DNA of 64,000 nt, from the NCBI GenBank assembly GCA_963729815.1, contig CAVSPU010000006.1, positions 37,411 through 101,410 of the forward strand, given 5' to 3'. Both the position numbers and the translations under genes were made by a program. Source of the stretch: DAHUXN01 sp963729815. Lineage in GTDB: Bacteria > Acidobacteriota > Terriglobia > Acidiferrales > UBA7541. A model generated the notes under the pieces. That model saw only the letters and a list, made by a program, of their open reading frames with translations. It made no database searches and had not been told where the DNA came from. The stretch's first letter is position 1. The number at the start of each line of letters is the position of its first letter. Of this stretch, positions 34,486 to 43,859 are shown one piece after another.

Positions 34486-35139
34486 TCAGCGCCGGAAGAT
34501 GGCTTTGAATCCCTCGCGTTGGAGCGATTCCTTGGCTCGATCGCCAACCGTTTGGCTGAGAAACGGGCCGACCTGCACGCGATAAAAACTGTCCGTCGTG
34601 GGCACGATGACGAATGCAGGAAAGCCCTTCTGTTGCAGCGCGTCGGCCATGGCGAGAGCGTCGCTCTCGCTGCGAAGCGCGCCAACTTGCAGCACAATCG
34701 CGTTGCGGGACATGCGCGGCGCGCGGAAACGCGCCGGAGGTTGCGTGACTGACGCGGGACGCGCGACCGGCGCAACAGACGCGGGCGCGGGACTCACGCG
34801 AGCTGACGCTGCGGAAGAAACAGATTCGATTCCGCGACCGGCTGTTGTTGGAGAAGACTTCAAGGGAATTTCACTGCTCTTTTCTTTCGAGTAAAAATCC
34901 CATTCGGGCGAGGCTTGCTGCTGCGCGGACGCAGTCCGCGCGGCCGAGGATACGGATGGCGCGACCGGCTTATCGAGCGACGCGGCCTGTACAGGCGAGT
35001 TTCCGTATTGCGTCTTGCCCATGACGTAGCCCAACGTGAAAAACACGCAGCACAACAACACCACGCCGAGAAACAAGCCGATCAGATGCCGGCCTTCGAG
35101 AACTCGATCTCCCCCGCTTCGCTTTGAATGGCCGCTCAT
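34486..35139 (-). CDS. SPOR-domain single-pass membrane protein
   Basis: A 217-residue protein with a cytoplasmic basic start, one transmembrane helix (LIGLFLGVVLLCCVFFTLGYVMG at about 18-40), a Pro/Ala/Ser-rich linker and a C-terminal SPOR repeat (IVLQVGALRSESDALAMADAL followed by FYRVQVGPF). SPOR domains bind denuded glycan strands at division septa. The start at 35139 follows AGGAAAGC; an earlier ATG would overlap the slipin gene. It lies between slipin and lnt in a leftward operon. Confidence 0.85.
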   Translation of the reverse strand: MSGHSKRSGGDRVLEGRHLIGLFLGVVLLCCVFFTLGYVMGKTQYGNSPVQAASLDKPVAPSVSSAARTASAQQQASPEWDFYSKEKSSEIPLKSSPTTAGRGIESVSSAASARVSPAPASVAPVARPASVTQPPARFRAPRMSRNAIVLQVGALRSESDALAMADALQQKGFPAFVIVPTTDSFYRVQVGPFLSQTVGDRAKESLQREGFKAIFRR

Positions 35140-35165
35140 GCTTTCCTGCGCTCCTCCGAGAAAAC

Positions 35166-35927
35166 CTATTTCACGGGCCGTGGCAGCCATTGACTGATCA
35201 AATCCATGGGCACCGGGAAGATGACCGTTGTATTTTTCTCGCTGCCAATCTCCGTCAAAGTTTGCAAATACCGAAGCTGAACCGAAACCGGCTGCCGCTG
35301 CAATGCTTCGGCGGCTTCGGCAAGCTTCGCCGATGCCTGCAACTCACCATCGGCATTGATGACCTTGGCGCGGCGTTCCCGCTCTGCCTCGGCCTGCCGC
35401 GCGATGGCGCGCTGCATATTGTCCGGAATATCGACTTGCTTGACCTCAACCTTCGTTACCTTAATACCCCAAGGCTCGGTATCCTGGTCAAGGATTGTTT
35501 GCAACTTCGCGTTTACCTTTTCGCGCTCCGAGAGAACGTCGTCGAGTTGGAACTGGCCAATGACGCTTCGAAGATTGGTTTGCGCGAGCTGGGAGGTGGC
35601 GTAAAGATAGTTCACCACCTGTGAAATCGCGAGATTGGCGTCGACGACACGGAAATAACAGACCGCGTTTACTTTTGCCGAGACGTTGTCACGCGTGATG
35701 ACGTCCTGCGCCGGAACATCCAGCGTTTCGATACGCAAAGAAACGCGAGTCAGTTTATCGATGGGATAGAAGACCAGGCACAATCCCGCGCCTTTCGGTT
35801 CCGGCATCATGCGGCCAAGCCGCAAGACAACGCCGCGCTCCCACTCCTTGAGGACGTAAATACAGTTGAAAAGCCACATCAGGAAAATGAAAATCGCCAC
35901 CGCGAGAACTATCATCGCCGAATCCAT
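35166..35927 (-). CDS. Slipin/SPFH (band 7) membrane protein
   Basis: A 253-residue stomatin-like protein: an N-terminal membrane helix (MIVLAVAIFIFLMWLF) then an SPFH domain (YVLKEWERGVVLRLGRMM, TRDNVSAKVNAVCYFRV, GIKVTKVEVKQVDIPDNMQRAIARQAEAERERRAKVI with the helical coiled segment). Slipins organise membrane microdomains and are paired with NfeD proteases, which cleave their C-termini. The nfeD gene is 46 bases upstream, confirming the pair. Confidence 0.92.
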   Translation of the reverse strand: MDSAMIVLAVAIFIFLMWLFNCIYVLKEWERGVVLRLGRMMPEPKGAGLCLVFYPIDKLTRVSLRIETLDVPAQDVITRDNVSAKVNAVCYFRVVDANLAISQVVNYLYATSQLAQTNLRSVIGQFQLDDVLSEREKVNAKLQTILDQDTEPWGIKVTKVEVKQVDIPDNMQRAIARQAEAERERRAKVINADGELQASAKLAEAAEALQRQPVSVQLRYLQTLTEIGSEKNTTVIFPVPMDLISQWLPRPVK

Positions 35928-35973
35928 TGTCTCCTCCCGTTCCGTAAGGCAAAAACCGCAGGCCCAAACTTGG

Positions 35974-37380
35974 TTACCGCCGTACCGGCTCGACCGTCAG
36001 CGTCAATCCGTCCACATGATTTACACGAACCTGAGTTCCCTTGGGAATCGCTTCGCCCGCCGCGGCGCGCCAGAGCTCGCCGTGAATCAGAACCATGCCC
36101 TTTGCGCCGGTCGCCGGCACGGGCTCGGCGATTTCACCGATGGCGCCAACCAACTGTTCGGCGCCCGTGGATTGCTTCCATCTACGCGAGCGCAGGACGA
36201 GGCGCATCAGCAAGATCACGATGAGCGCGACGGGCACGGTGACCGCAAGCGCGATACTCGGATGCACGCCGCCTGCCGTAATGGGCGAATGGACGAGCAT
36301 CAACGCGCCGAGCAGCATGGAGATCGCGCCGCCGACACCCAGTACTCCGTGCGTCGGAAATTTTGCTTCGAGAACAAACAGTATGAGCGCAAGAAGAATG
36401 AGCACCAAACCGGTGAAATTCACGGGCAGCATGTGCATGGCGAAAAGCGCAAGGACCAACGCGATGCCGCCAATCACGCCGGGCGCGAACATGCCGGGAT
36501 GCGTAAACTCGGTGTAAATGCCGAGCAGGCCAATGATCAGCAAAATGAAAAACGCATCGGGCTGCACGATGCGGTCGAGAAATTGTTCGCGGCCACTCAT
36601 CTCATGGACTTCCAGGATGGGGTTCTCGAGATGCAGCGTTTGCGTCGAGCCGTCGAGGCGCGTGATCGTGCGGCCGTTAAGCTGGGTCAAGAGAGCTTCG
36701 GGAGTCGGCGCAACGATGTCAATGAGCTTGCCATCAAGGGCTTCCTTTTCGCTGAAGGCTTTCGCGTCGGTGACAGCGGTAACGGCGAGAGGAACATTAC
36801 GGCCACGGCGAGCGGCGTAACTGCGCAGATAAGCAGTCGCCTCGTTCATGATCTTGCGCTCGAGCGTGTCGTCAACTTTCACGGGACTGCCGGCGATTTC
36901 GAGCAGCGGAGATGCTGCGCCCGTGTCGGTCCCCGGCGACATGGCGGCAACGTCGGCGGAGATGAGGATGAAAAACCCGGCGGACGCGGCGCGCGCGCCA
37001 GACGGCGAAACGTACGTGACCACAGGAACCGAGGAATGCAGGATGGCGGCGATGATTTCGCGCATCGACGAATCGAGGCCGCCCGGAGTGTCGATGGTGA
37101 TGAGAATCAAACTGTCGTGCGCACGGTTGGCGGCGTCAATGCCGGCGACGATGTATTCAGAGAGAATGGGCTCAATCTCTCCGTTGATCTGCAATTCGTA
37201 GACGTTCGAGCCCGCAGGCGCGGGTTCCGCAGCATGAGTGCCCAGGGAGGCCACGGGCAAAACAAGAAGGCCGAAAGCGGCAGCGAAAGTGAACAGAAAT
37301 ACTCCGAAAGTGCGCGGCGGCAGTACGGATCGCACCTGGCGGCGGAAGAGATTGCGAGCGAGTGAAATTCTCAGCTCCAT
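35974..37380 (-). CDS. nfeD: NfeD-type membrane serine protease (ClpP-like)
   Basis: A 468-residue long-form NfeD. After a signal segment, residues ~40-230 form a ClpP-class serine protease domain (ITIDTPGGLDSSMREI, SPSGARAASAGFFI with the catalytic Ser, and the lysine in LERKIMNEATAYL). Four to five membrane helices follow, then a C-terminal OB-fold NfeD domain (GAIGEIAEPVPATGAKGMVLIHGELW). It partners the downstream slipin in membrane quality control. The start MELRISLARNL was preferred over a frame beginning 21 codons earlier. Confidence 0.92.
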   Translation of the reverse strand: MELRISLARNLFRRQVRSVLPPRTFGVFLFTFAAAFGLLVLPVASLGTHAAEPAPAGSNVYELQINGEIEPILSEYIVAGIDAANRAHDSLILITIDTPGGLDSSMREIIAAILHSSVPVVTYVSPSGARAASAGFFILISADVAAMSPGTDTGAASPLLEIAGSPVKVDDTLERKIMNEATAYLRSYAARRGRNVPLAVTAVTDAKAFSEKEALDGKLIDIVAPTPEALLTQLNGRTITRLDGSTQTLHLENPILEVHEMSGREQFLDRIVQPDAFFILLIIGLLGIYTEFTHPGMFAPGVIGGIALVLALFAMHMLPVNFTGLVLILLALILFVLEAKFPTHGVLGVGGAISMLLGALMLVHSPITAGGVHPSIALAVTVPVALIVILLMRLVLRSRRWKQSTGAEQLVGAIGEIAEPVPATGAKGMVLIHGELWRAAAGEAIPKGTQVRVNHVDGLTLTVEPVRR

Positions 37381-37479
37381 CTGGCGGGTATTATAGCAGG
37401 GACAGCGCGGCCCGAACGGAAAGATGCGCGGGGCAGCCATCAAGCAGGCGCGAGACTGCGAATGAATCGGCCCGGCGAA

Positions 37480-38295
37480 TTAGTGGTGCTTCTGCGCCAG
37501 CTCGGGCACCGGTTGAAATACCGCCAATACGCGAGGATCCTTAATCACTCGCGCAAATGTGGGGTCGGTTTTGGCCGCGGCAAATTGCTTATAACCGTCG
37601 TCGCGCGACATGGTCAAGTAATGCGCGGCGCGCTCCGCATTACCCATCTGCGCATACGTGCGAGCAACCAAGAAGTAGAAGAAAGCCATGTTTGTGGTTC
37701 CCCGAGGCTGTATTACGGAGCCCCCGCTTCCGTGCTCGGCCATGACTTGAGGGTCGATCTGAATGGCCCTCTGGAACGCATCCATCGCTTCCGGATATCT
37801 CTTCGCGTCGAAATACGCGCAGCCGAGATTGTAATAGACAGGGGCCATGTCGGGACGCAGGGCCAGCGTCTTCTGATACCAGTCGATAGCATGGCTGTAT
37901 TTACGGCGGTCGTATTCCACAGTGCCTACGTTGTTGTAGGCGCTCGCGTAAGTCTTGTCCTCTTTGATGGCCTTTTTGAAAGAGCGCTCGGCGGGACCAT
38001 CATTGTGGCCACCTTCGTAGGCTATTCCAAGCTTGTTCAGCAGGGCGGCATTGTGCGGTTCTTGCTTGGCGAGACGCTCGTAAGATCGGGCTGCCTCAGG
38101 ATACATTTTCCGCGCCATGAGGATATCGGCGCGCAGCTCATCCTTCTGCAGCGGAGTGAGTTCCGTCTGCATGGAGGTCCCGCTCTTCGCGGAAACTTCC
38201 TGAAGGGAGGCGACAGCAGACTCCTGGGCGTGCACGATTAATGGAAAGGCAAAAAGGCAACTCAGAAACAGAGCAGACAGGGTCAGACGTTTCAT
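37480..38295 (-). CDS. Exported tetratricopeptide-repeat protein
   Basis: A 271-residue protein with a Sec signal peptide (RLTLSALFLSCLFAFPLIVHAQ) and four to five TPR units at about 60-200 (e.g. PEAARSYERLAKQEPHNAALLNKLGIAYE and YSHAIDWYQKTLALRPDMAPVYYNLGCAYF). It is probably a periplasmic scaffold. GGGGAGGGGTGAAC lies before the ATG. It follows the penicillin-binding protein gene by 34 bases and precedes nfeD, suggesting an envelope role. The specific partner is unknown. Confidence 0.85.
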   Translation of the reverse strand: MKRLTLSALFLSCLFAFPLIVHAQESAVASLQEVSAKSGTSMQTELTPLQKDELRADILMARKMYPEAARSYERLAKQEPHNAALLNKLGIAYEGGHNDGPAERSFKKAIKEDKTYASAYNNVGTVEYDRRKYSHAIDWYQKTLALRPDMAPVYYNLGCAYFDAKRYPEAMDAFQRAIQIDPQVMAEHGSGGSVIQPRGTTNMAFFYFLVARTYAQMGNAERAAHYLTMSRDDGYKQFAAAKTDPTFARVIKDPRVLAVFQPVPELAQKHH

Positions 38296-38329
38296 GTTCA
38301 CCCCTCCCCCAGCGCCGACCGAGGGGATT

Positions 38330-40900
38330 CTACGAATCCGGCTTCGGTTTCGCTGGCGGCTTCTTGTTACCTCCAAAGATACCAAAGATTTTGTCAAGTA
38401 GCCCTTTTTTATTTTCAGGTGCCGGGGCGGCGGGAGCACCAGGGGCCGGAGCAGTTCCGGGCGGGTGGGCAACGTTCGGGACGGCAGCCCCGTTTTTCGC
38501 GCCCGCGGGATTCGCGGGAGCGCCGGGCGGTGGCGGATTCGAAGACTTCCCAAAGAGATGGGAAAGCCACGAGACTGGCGGGATTTCCGAGAGCTTCCCG
38601 CCGTGAATGGGGCAGAAGGCCGTTGGCTCCGTCCCGGCGACATAGACTTCGTTGACAGTCGTGGGGCAATTGGCTGTCGCCAAATCCCCGGATTCGGGGT
38701 CGACGGTCACATTGACCATCCCCTGGGGTTCGGGAAACTCCTGCATATTGTGGTAAGCAGGCAGGGCTTCGGCGCGCTTCATAAACTCGGCCCAGACGGG
38801 AGCCGCTGAGTTGGAACCGGAGAGGCCCAGGTCGCGGTCGTCGTCATATCCGACCCAGACGACACAGAGCAAGTTCGATGTGTAGCCCGCAAACCAACCG
38901 TCGTGGGAAGTCCCGGTTTTGCCAGCGGCGGGTGCGTCGAAACCAAGAGTGCGCACGCGATAGCCAGTCCCGTGGTTGATGACGTCTTCGAGCACGTTCG
39001 TGACAAGATAAGCGACGCGTGGATCAAGCACCGCGCGGTTCTGCGGCACAGACCTCTGGATCACCGAACCATCCGCACTCACAACTCTGTTCAAGAACCG
39101 CGGCTCGGCCCGTACCCCGGAGTTCGCGAAGATCGTGTAGCCGGCCGCAACCTCGAGCGGCGTCATCACGTAGGAGCCAAGCGCCATGGCAGGCGTCGCC
39201 TGAATGCCGGGATCCAGGCCCAGCTGGCGCGTAAAATCTCTCACGCGGTCGTACCCGACCATCTCGGCAAATTTCACCGTGGCAACGTTCAACGAATGCG
39301 TGAGCGCCTCGCGCGCCGTGACCGTGCCGTAAAACTGGCCTTCGTCATTATTCGGCGTGTAATCGTTGCCATCGAACGAGAACGTTGTGGGTTCGTCAAC
39401 GACGGTCGTCTCCGGCGTAACGATGGGTTGGAGGCCTGCGACGGAATTATCGAATGCCGCGGCGTAAACGAACGGCTTGAAAGAAGAGCCCGGCTGGCGG
39501 CGAGCTAAAGCGTGATTGAGCTGGCTCTCACCATAGTCGCGGCCTCCGACCAGCGCGAGGATCGCGCCGGTTCTCGGATCCATCGCAATCAGGGCCACTT
39601 GCGGCTTCGCGACGGTAATTCCCTTGCGTTTCTGCACTGCATAACGATGGGCGAGCTCATCGTCGACGACTTTCATGCCGGCCTGTGCAGCTTCGTCAGC
39701 GGCGGCTTGCAGGTTAGGATCGAGCGTAGTGTAAATGCGATAGCTCTGGGTGGTTAAATCCGTCTGCGAGAACTGGTCGAGCAATGAATCGCGCACCATA
39801 TCCACAAAATACGGCGCAGCGCGGCTCGAACCTCCCACACCCACGAATTTCAAAGTTTCCGCCCGCGCGGCCTTCTCCTGAGACGCGGTGATATAGCCGT
39901 CCTCGACCATCTGGCGAAGGACGCGATTCCGGGCATCATCGACGCGATCAGGATGGCGTTCGGCGGCCGTGTAGCGATTGGGCGACCGGATGATGCCCGC
40001 CAAGAAAGCGCACTGAGCGAGATCCAAATCCCTGACGTCCACCCCGAAATAGGCTTCGGCCGCCTCGCCGAATCCGCGTATGGCGAAGCTGCCGCGATTG
40101 CCAAGATAGATCTCGTTGGCATAGAGCTCGAGAATCCTCTGCTTGGTGAAACGATGGTCGAGCTCAAGAGCGACCATTGTTTCGGCGATCTTGCGGCGCC
40201 AAGTTCGCTCGGTGGAGAAAAAGAAGCTACGCGCGACTTGCATGTCGATGGTGCTGGCGCCCTGGGCGCGGGCATTGTGACGAAGATCGGCGAGAGCGGC
40301 GCCAGCAATGCGAATGGGATCGAAGCCGCCATGCTCGAAAAAGCGCTTGTCTTCCGCGGAAAGCACCGCGTGAATGAGAGTAGGCGGCAGATCCTCATAA
40401 CGAACGACGCGGCGCTTCTCGCGCGAATCGTCGAAGAGATTGGTCAGCAATTCGGGTTCAATCTGCGCGGAAGTGACCGAGGCATTATCCGAAAGCAGGC
40501 GAATGGCGCTGATTTTGTCCGAGGCAAAATCCACACGCAGCGAATTTTCGCCATTGAAATAGGAGTCCTCGGATGGATACAACTCGACCGACGTTTGGCC
40601 GGCTTTGAAGTTGCCAGAGGCGCCTCCGCTGCGAGCTTCCGAATAACCGTTGTTGACCAGATAGCCGGCGAGGCCGCGCGGCGTCATGGCTTCTCCGACG
40701 AATATTCTCCCTGGGGCGGAATAGATGTGGGAAGCGTGGCCGAAGACTTGGCCGGTGAGGCGCTGGTCAATCAGATGACTGTCCCGCACCCAATAAAATG
40801 TGAAAATGCCAGCCGCGATCAGAATCGCGCAGAGAGCTGTTCCCAACAGAGCTAACCCAAAGCGCGAGGTCCAAAAGCCGCGGGCCACTCGAATGCGCAA
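38330..40900 (-). CDS. Bifunctional penicillin-binding protein (PBP1B-like)
   Basis: An 856-residue class A PBP that polymerises and cross-links peptidoglycan. In order: an N-terminal helix (LGTALCAILIAAGIFTFYWV), a UB2H-like regulatory segment (~50-150), a GT51 glycosyltransferase with catalytic Glu183 in AEDKRFFEHGGFDP, and a transpeptidase with SSFK near residue 472, SLN and KTGT. The last ~65 residues are a Pro/Ala/Gly tail ending in Lys/Pro. UB2H points to PBP1B rather than PBP1A. The start is TTG at 40900 after GGAGGAA; a GTG four codons on is possible. Confidence 0.93.
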   Translation of the reverse strand: MRIRVARGFWTSRFGLALLGTALCAILIAAGIFTFYWVRDSHLIDQRLTGQVFGHASHIYSAPGRIFVGEAMTPRGLAGYLVNNGYSEARSGGASGNFKAGQTSVELYPSEDSYFNGENSLRVDFASDKISAIRLLSDNASVTSAQIEPELLTNLFDDSREKRRVVRYEDLPPTLIHAVLSAEDKRFFEHGGFDPIRIAGAALADLRHNARAQGASTIDMQVARSFFFSTERTWRRKIAETMVALELDHRFTKQRILELYANEIYLGNRGSFAIRGFGEAAEAYFGVDVRDLDLAQCAFLAGIIRSPNRYTAAERHPDRVDDARNRVLRQMVEDGYITASQEKAARAETLKFVGVGGSSRAAPYFVDMVRDSLLDQFSQTDLTTQSYRIYTTLDPNLQAAADEAAQAGMKVVDDELAHRYAVQKRKGITVAKPQVALIAMDPRTGAILALVGGRDYGESQLNHALARRQPGSSFKPFVYAAAFDNSVAGLQPIVTPETTVVDEPTTFSFDGNDYTPNNDEGQFYGTVTAREALTHSLNVATVKFAEMVGYDRVRDFTRQLGLDPGIQATPAMALGSYVMTPLEVAAGYTIFANSGVRAEPRFLNRVVSADGSVIQRSVPQNRAVLDPRVAYLVTNVLEDVINHGTGYRVRTLGFDAPAAGKTGTSHDGWFAGYTSNLLCVVWVGYDDDRDLGLSGSNSAAPVWAEFMKRAEALPAYHNMQEFPEPQGMVNVTVDPESGDLATANCPTTVNEVYVAGTEPTAFCPIHGGKLSEIPPVSWLSHLFGKSSNPPPPGAPANPAGAKNGAAVPNVAHPPGTAPAPGAPAAPAPENKKGLLDKIFGIFGGNKKPPAKPKPDS

Positions 40901-41019
40901 ACGTTCCTCCGAGTCTCCGATCCGGGATCAACTGCCGGAGGCTGGGAACGTTGGACGCCGAGCGGAACGCCACGTTGGCCGAGAGCTCTCCCGGAGCCGC
41001 TACATATTCAGTTGCTATT

Positions 41020-41394
41020 CTAAATGAGAGTGTTGTTTGCCTGGGGATGAAAATGCAGCTGAAGTTGATAGACCTTCAAGTCTATGGGAACCGTATAGTC
41101 AACCGAAATTGTGATTACGCCAGCAACATCACTGATTTGAATGTCGTTCACCTGGCCCTGAATACCCAGGGAATCCATCTTTTTCTGAACGTCAGCGCGA
41201 ACCTGATCGTCGCTCTTGCGGTTGGCGGCCGCGAATGTGGCCTCTTCCTGTATCGAATCCTGCAACTGATAGTTGGCGAATAATGCCGGGACAATCCTTA
41301 TGGCGGAAAAGATAAAGGCAATAAGAATGATCAGCGCCAGAATAGCCTTGATCCTGGCCCCGCCTTTTTCGCCATTTCGCGGTTCGCGCAACAT
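41020..41394 (-). CDS. Hypothetical single-pass membrane protein (DUF4845-like)
   Basis: A 124-residue protein with a short basic N-terminus, one strong helix (IKAILALIILIAFIFSAIRIVPALF) and a ~80-residue extracytoplasmic domain with an alternating helix-strand pattern ending in ITISVDYTVPIDL. The topology, and the helix starting near KGGARIKAILALIIL, resemble DUF4845 or pilin-like assembly proteins, but the match is weak. The ATG at 41394 is favoured by GGAGG five bases upstream over one 19 codons earlier. Confidence 0.6.
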   Translation of the reverse strand: MLREPRNGEKGGARIKAILALIILIAFIFSAIRIVPALFANYQLQDSIQEEATFAAANRKSDDQVRADVQKKMDSLGIQGQVNDIQISDVAGVITISVDYTVPIDLKVYQLQLHFHPQANNTLI

Positions 41395-41528
41395 CTCAGC
41401 CTCCGGGTCCGAAGTGAACAGACTACGTACCGACGAAAAAAATCTTAGCACCTGTTATAGGCATGGTCGATATACCCTTGTGGCCACGGTTTCGGAGAAG
41501 TTACCTGTACCAAAGGGAAACGCTGCTC

Positions 41529-42968
41529 TCAGTAGGCTTTGGCGAAAATGGCCCGTTCCGGAGCGGACTGGCCGCAATAAACGCATTTCCCCGGCCCAGC
41601 CGTCTGCTCGAGAGGAATGCAGCGCATGGTGGCCTTCGTTTCTTCTTTGATCTTGGCTTCGCAATCGGCGCTTCCGCACCAGTGGGAAAGCGCGAAGCCC
41701 TTTTCCACGGCGAGCTTGAATTCGTTGTAATCCTTCGGCTCGACAGTATTGGATTTGCGAAAATCGAGCGCGCGTTGAAACAAGGCGTCTTGAATTTCGT
41801 CGAGAAGCTTCTTGGCGATAGGGGCAATTCCCTGCTGCGCGACGGACGTCTTGCCTTCGCGCCCGGGGCGGTCGCGGCGCGAGAGGACAGCGCTGCCGCT
41901 GGCGACGTCCTTTGGACCCAGCTCGATACGCAAAGGGACGCCACGCATCTCCCAGTCGTTGAATTTGAAGCCGGGGCTCATGCCGTCGCGCTCGTCCATT
42001 TTCACGCGAATGTCAGCGGCGAGGAGTTCTGCACGGACTTTCTGGGCAGCCTCGAAAACGACCCGTTTTTCGTCGTCGGTCTTGAAAATCGGCACGATGA
42101 CGACTTGATAGGGCGCGAGGCGCGGCGGGAGGATGAGTCCCTGATCGTCTCCATGAACCATCACGATGGCGCCGACGAAGCGTGTCGAAAGGCCCCACGA
42201 AGTCGTCCAGCAAAACTGGTGCACGCCGCCTTTATCCAGATACTTAATGTCGAAAGCCTTGGCGAAGTTCTGGCCGAGATTGTGGGACGTGCCGGACTGC
42301 AGGGCTTTGCCATCGCCCATCATGGCTTCGATGGAGTAGGTGATGTCCGCGCCGGCAAATTTTTCGGAGTCCGATTTTCGTCCCGGAATCACGGGAATAG
42401 CGGCATCGCGCACGGCGAAATCGGTGTAAATGTCGAGCATCTGGCGCGTTTCGGCTTCGGCTTCTTGAAGCGTAGCGTGGGCGGTGTGGCCCTCCTGCCA
42501 GAAAAACTCGAGCGTGCGCAGGAAAAGTTTCGTGCGCAGCTCCCAGCGAACGACGCTGTTCCATTGATTGATCAGCACGGGGAGGTCGCGATACGACTGA
42601 ATCCATTTCGCGTAGGCATGGCCGATGATCGTTTCCGAAGTGGGGCGAATCACGAGAGGCTCTTCGAGTTCTTCGCCGCCGCCAATGGTGACGACAGCAA
42701 GCTCGGGAGAAAAGCCGGCGACGTGGTGCTTCTCCTTGTCGATGAAGCTGCGCGGAATCAGCAGCGGGAACGCGGCGTTCATGTGACCGGTAGCTTTGAA
42801 GCGCCGGTCGAGCGCGTAAGTGATGTTTTCCCAAAGCGCCCAGCCATAGGGACGGACAATCATGCAGCCGCGGACAGGGGCATAATCGGCCATCTCCGCG
42901 CGGAGAACGACCTGGTTGTACCACTCGGAGAAGTCTTCCGCGCGAGTTGGGAGCTTTCGGTCAGCCAT
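41529..42968 (-). CDS. proS: Prolyl-tRNA synthetase, short archaeal/eukaryote-type
   Basis: ProRS charges tRNA-Pro. The 479-residue protein lacks the bacterial editing insertion and has the class II motifs of the short type: MIVRPYGWALWENI (motif 1 region), RPTSETIIGHAYAKWI and VRWELRTKLFLRTLEFFWQEGHTAHAT (motif 2), TTSWGLSTRF with VHGDDQGLILPP (motif 3 area), an anticodon-binding domain, and the C-terminal zinc segment (CGSADCEAKI, CVYCGQSA). It stands alone on the - strand. Confidence 0.95.
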   Translation of the reverse strand: MADRKLPTRAEDFSEWYNQVVLRAEMADYAPVRGCMIVRPYGWALWENITYALDRRFKATGHMNAAFPLLIPRSFIDKEKHHVAGFSPELAVVTIGGGEELEEPLVIRPTSETIIGHAYAKWIQSYRDLPVLINQWNSVVRWELRTKLFLRTLEFFWQEGHTAHATLQEAEAETRQMLDIYTDFAVRDAAIPVIPGRKSDSEKFAGADITYSIEAMMGDGKALQSGTSHNLGQNFAKAFDIKYLDKGGVHQFCWTTSWGLSTRFVGAIVMVHGDDQGLILPPRLAPYQVVIVPIFKTDDEKRVVFEAAQKVRAELLAADIRVKMDERDGMSPGFKFNDWEMRGVPLRIELGPKDVASGSAVLSRRDRPGREGKTSVAQQGIAPIAKKLLDEIQDALFQRALDFRKSNTVEPKDYNEFKLAVEKGFALSHWCGSADCEAKIKEETKATMRCIPLEQTAGPGKCVYCGQSAPERAIFAKAY

Positions 42969-43140
42969 TATCTTCTCTTGCTTTCCGCTTCGTTTTCCTT
43001 CCGGTCCGTTTGCCTGTAACTACCGTTGCCCGTTCGGAACGCAATCGCACACCGTTGCAAGAACAAGTATAGGAAAGCCAATGAGCGTAGCGGAGGCGTT
43101 GTGAGTTGTCAACGAGAGCAGCAGATGACGGAAAAAGCGT

Positions 43141-43632
43141 TCACTTGCCGACGATTTGATCGGCGATGTCTGCCACGATGGGGATGCGAAAGCGCTCGTG
43201 CTGATAAGCCTTGATCATTCCGACGATCCATATGACGAATGCGGCGAGGTCGATCAGTCTGAGAAGCAAAAATCCGCCAGTGAAACCGGACCAATCGAAC
43301 CCGCGCCCAAAGAAAAAGCTCATTCCGAACAACATTCCGCAAATGACGCTCAGAATATTCAATATGCCAAACGCCACGAGCGACTGTGCGGCGTGGAAGC
43401 GCACAAACGGGCGCTTGTCGATCAAGAGAAAAATCAAGCCCGTGATCCAGCCCAAGACGTAACAGAGCAGACCGGCTACATTTTCAGAGAGTCCCGTTTC
43501 CGCTGCTGGCATAGAACCTCCTGCCGGTGCGCCACCGGAAGCCGCCACAGACGTCTGTTGTGGCGCGCCGCAATTCGAGCAGAAGGCCGCGGCATCAGCG
43601 CCGGCAGTTCCGCACTTCGAGCAATGCGGCAT
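43141..43632 (-). CDS. Zinc-ribbon DUF4870 membrane protein
   Basis: A 163-residue protein. Residues 1-24 form a zinc ribbon (CSKCGTAGADAAAFCSNCG). After a Gly/Ala linker, residues ~48-155 contain three helices typical of DUF4870 (AGLLCYVLGWITGLIFLLIDKRPFVRFHAAQSL, ILNILSVICGMLFGMSFF, LIDLAAFVIWIVGMIKAYQ). The family is abundant but uncharacterised. The gene is monocistronic. Confidence 0.85.
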   Translation of the reverse strand: MPHCSKCGTAGADAAAFCSNCGAPQQTSVAASGGAPAGGSMPAAETGLSENVAGLLCYVLGWITGLIFLLIDKRPFVRFHAAQSLVAFGILNILSVICGMLFGMSFFFGRGFDWSGFTGGFLLLRLIDLAAFVIWIVGMIKAYQHERFRIPIVADIADQIVGK

Positions 43633-43859
43633 GGCTCGGTCTCCTTGACGAATGAAATTTGCAGGAGCGTATCAAAGCCCTCCTTGTGCAGCAAGATAAA
43701 TTGGAACGGCGGACGCGATTGAGTAGAATCGCGCGCGACAACGTAGGCTCGCTTGCCCAGATTTCAGCCACAACGGAGAGTGCTGCCCTGCCGACTGAAT
43801 TTGTGACCGCCGCGCGGCGACCAACGCGAAGAATTCTGGGGCTAGAATGGCCGCGCGAA

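Noticed and set aside
41463..43019. 518-codon frame antisense to proS
   Set aside because: All class II synthetase motifs are on the - strand; the + strand frame lacks a ribosome binding site and conserved motifs.
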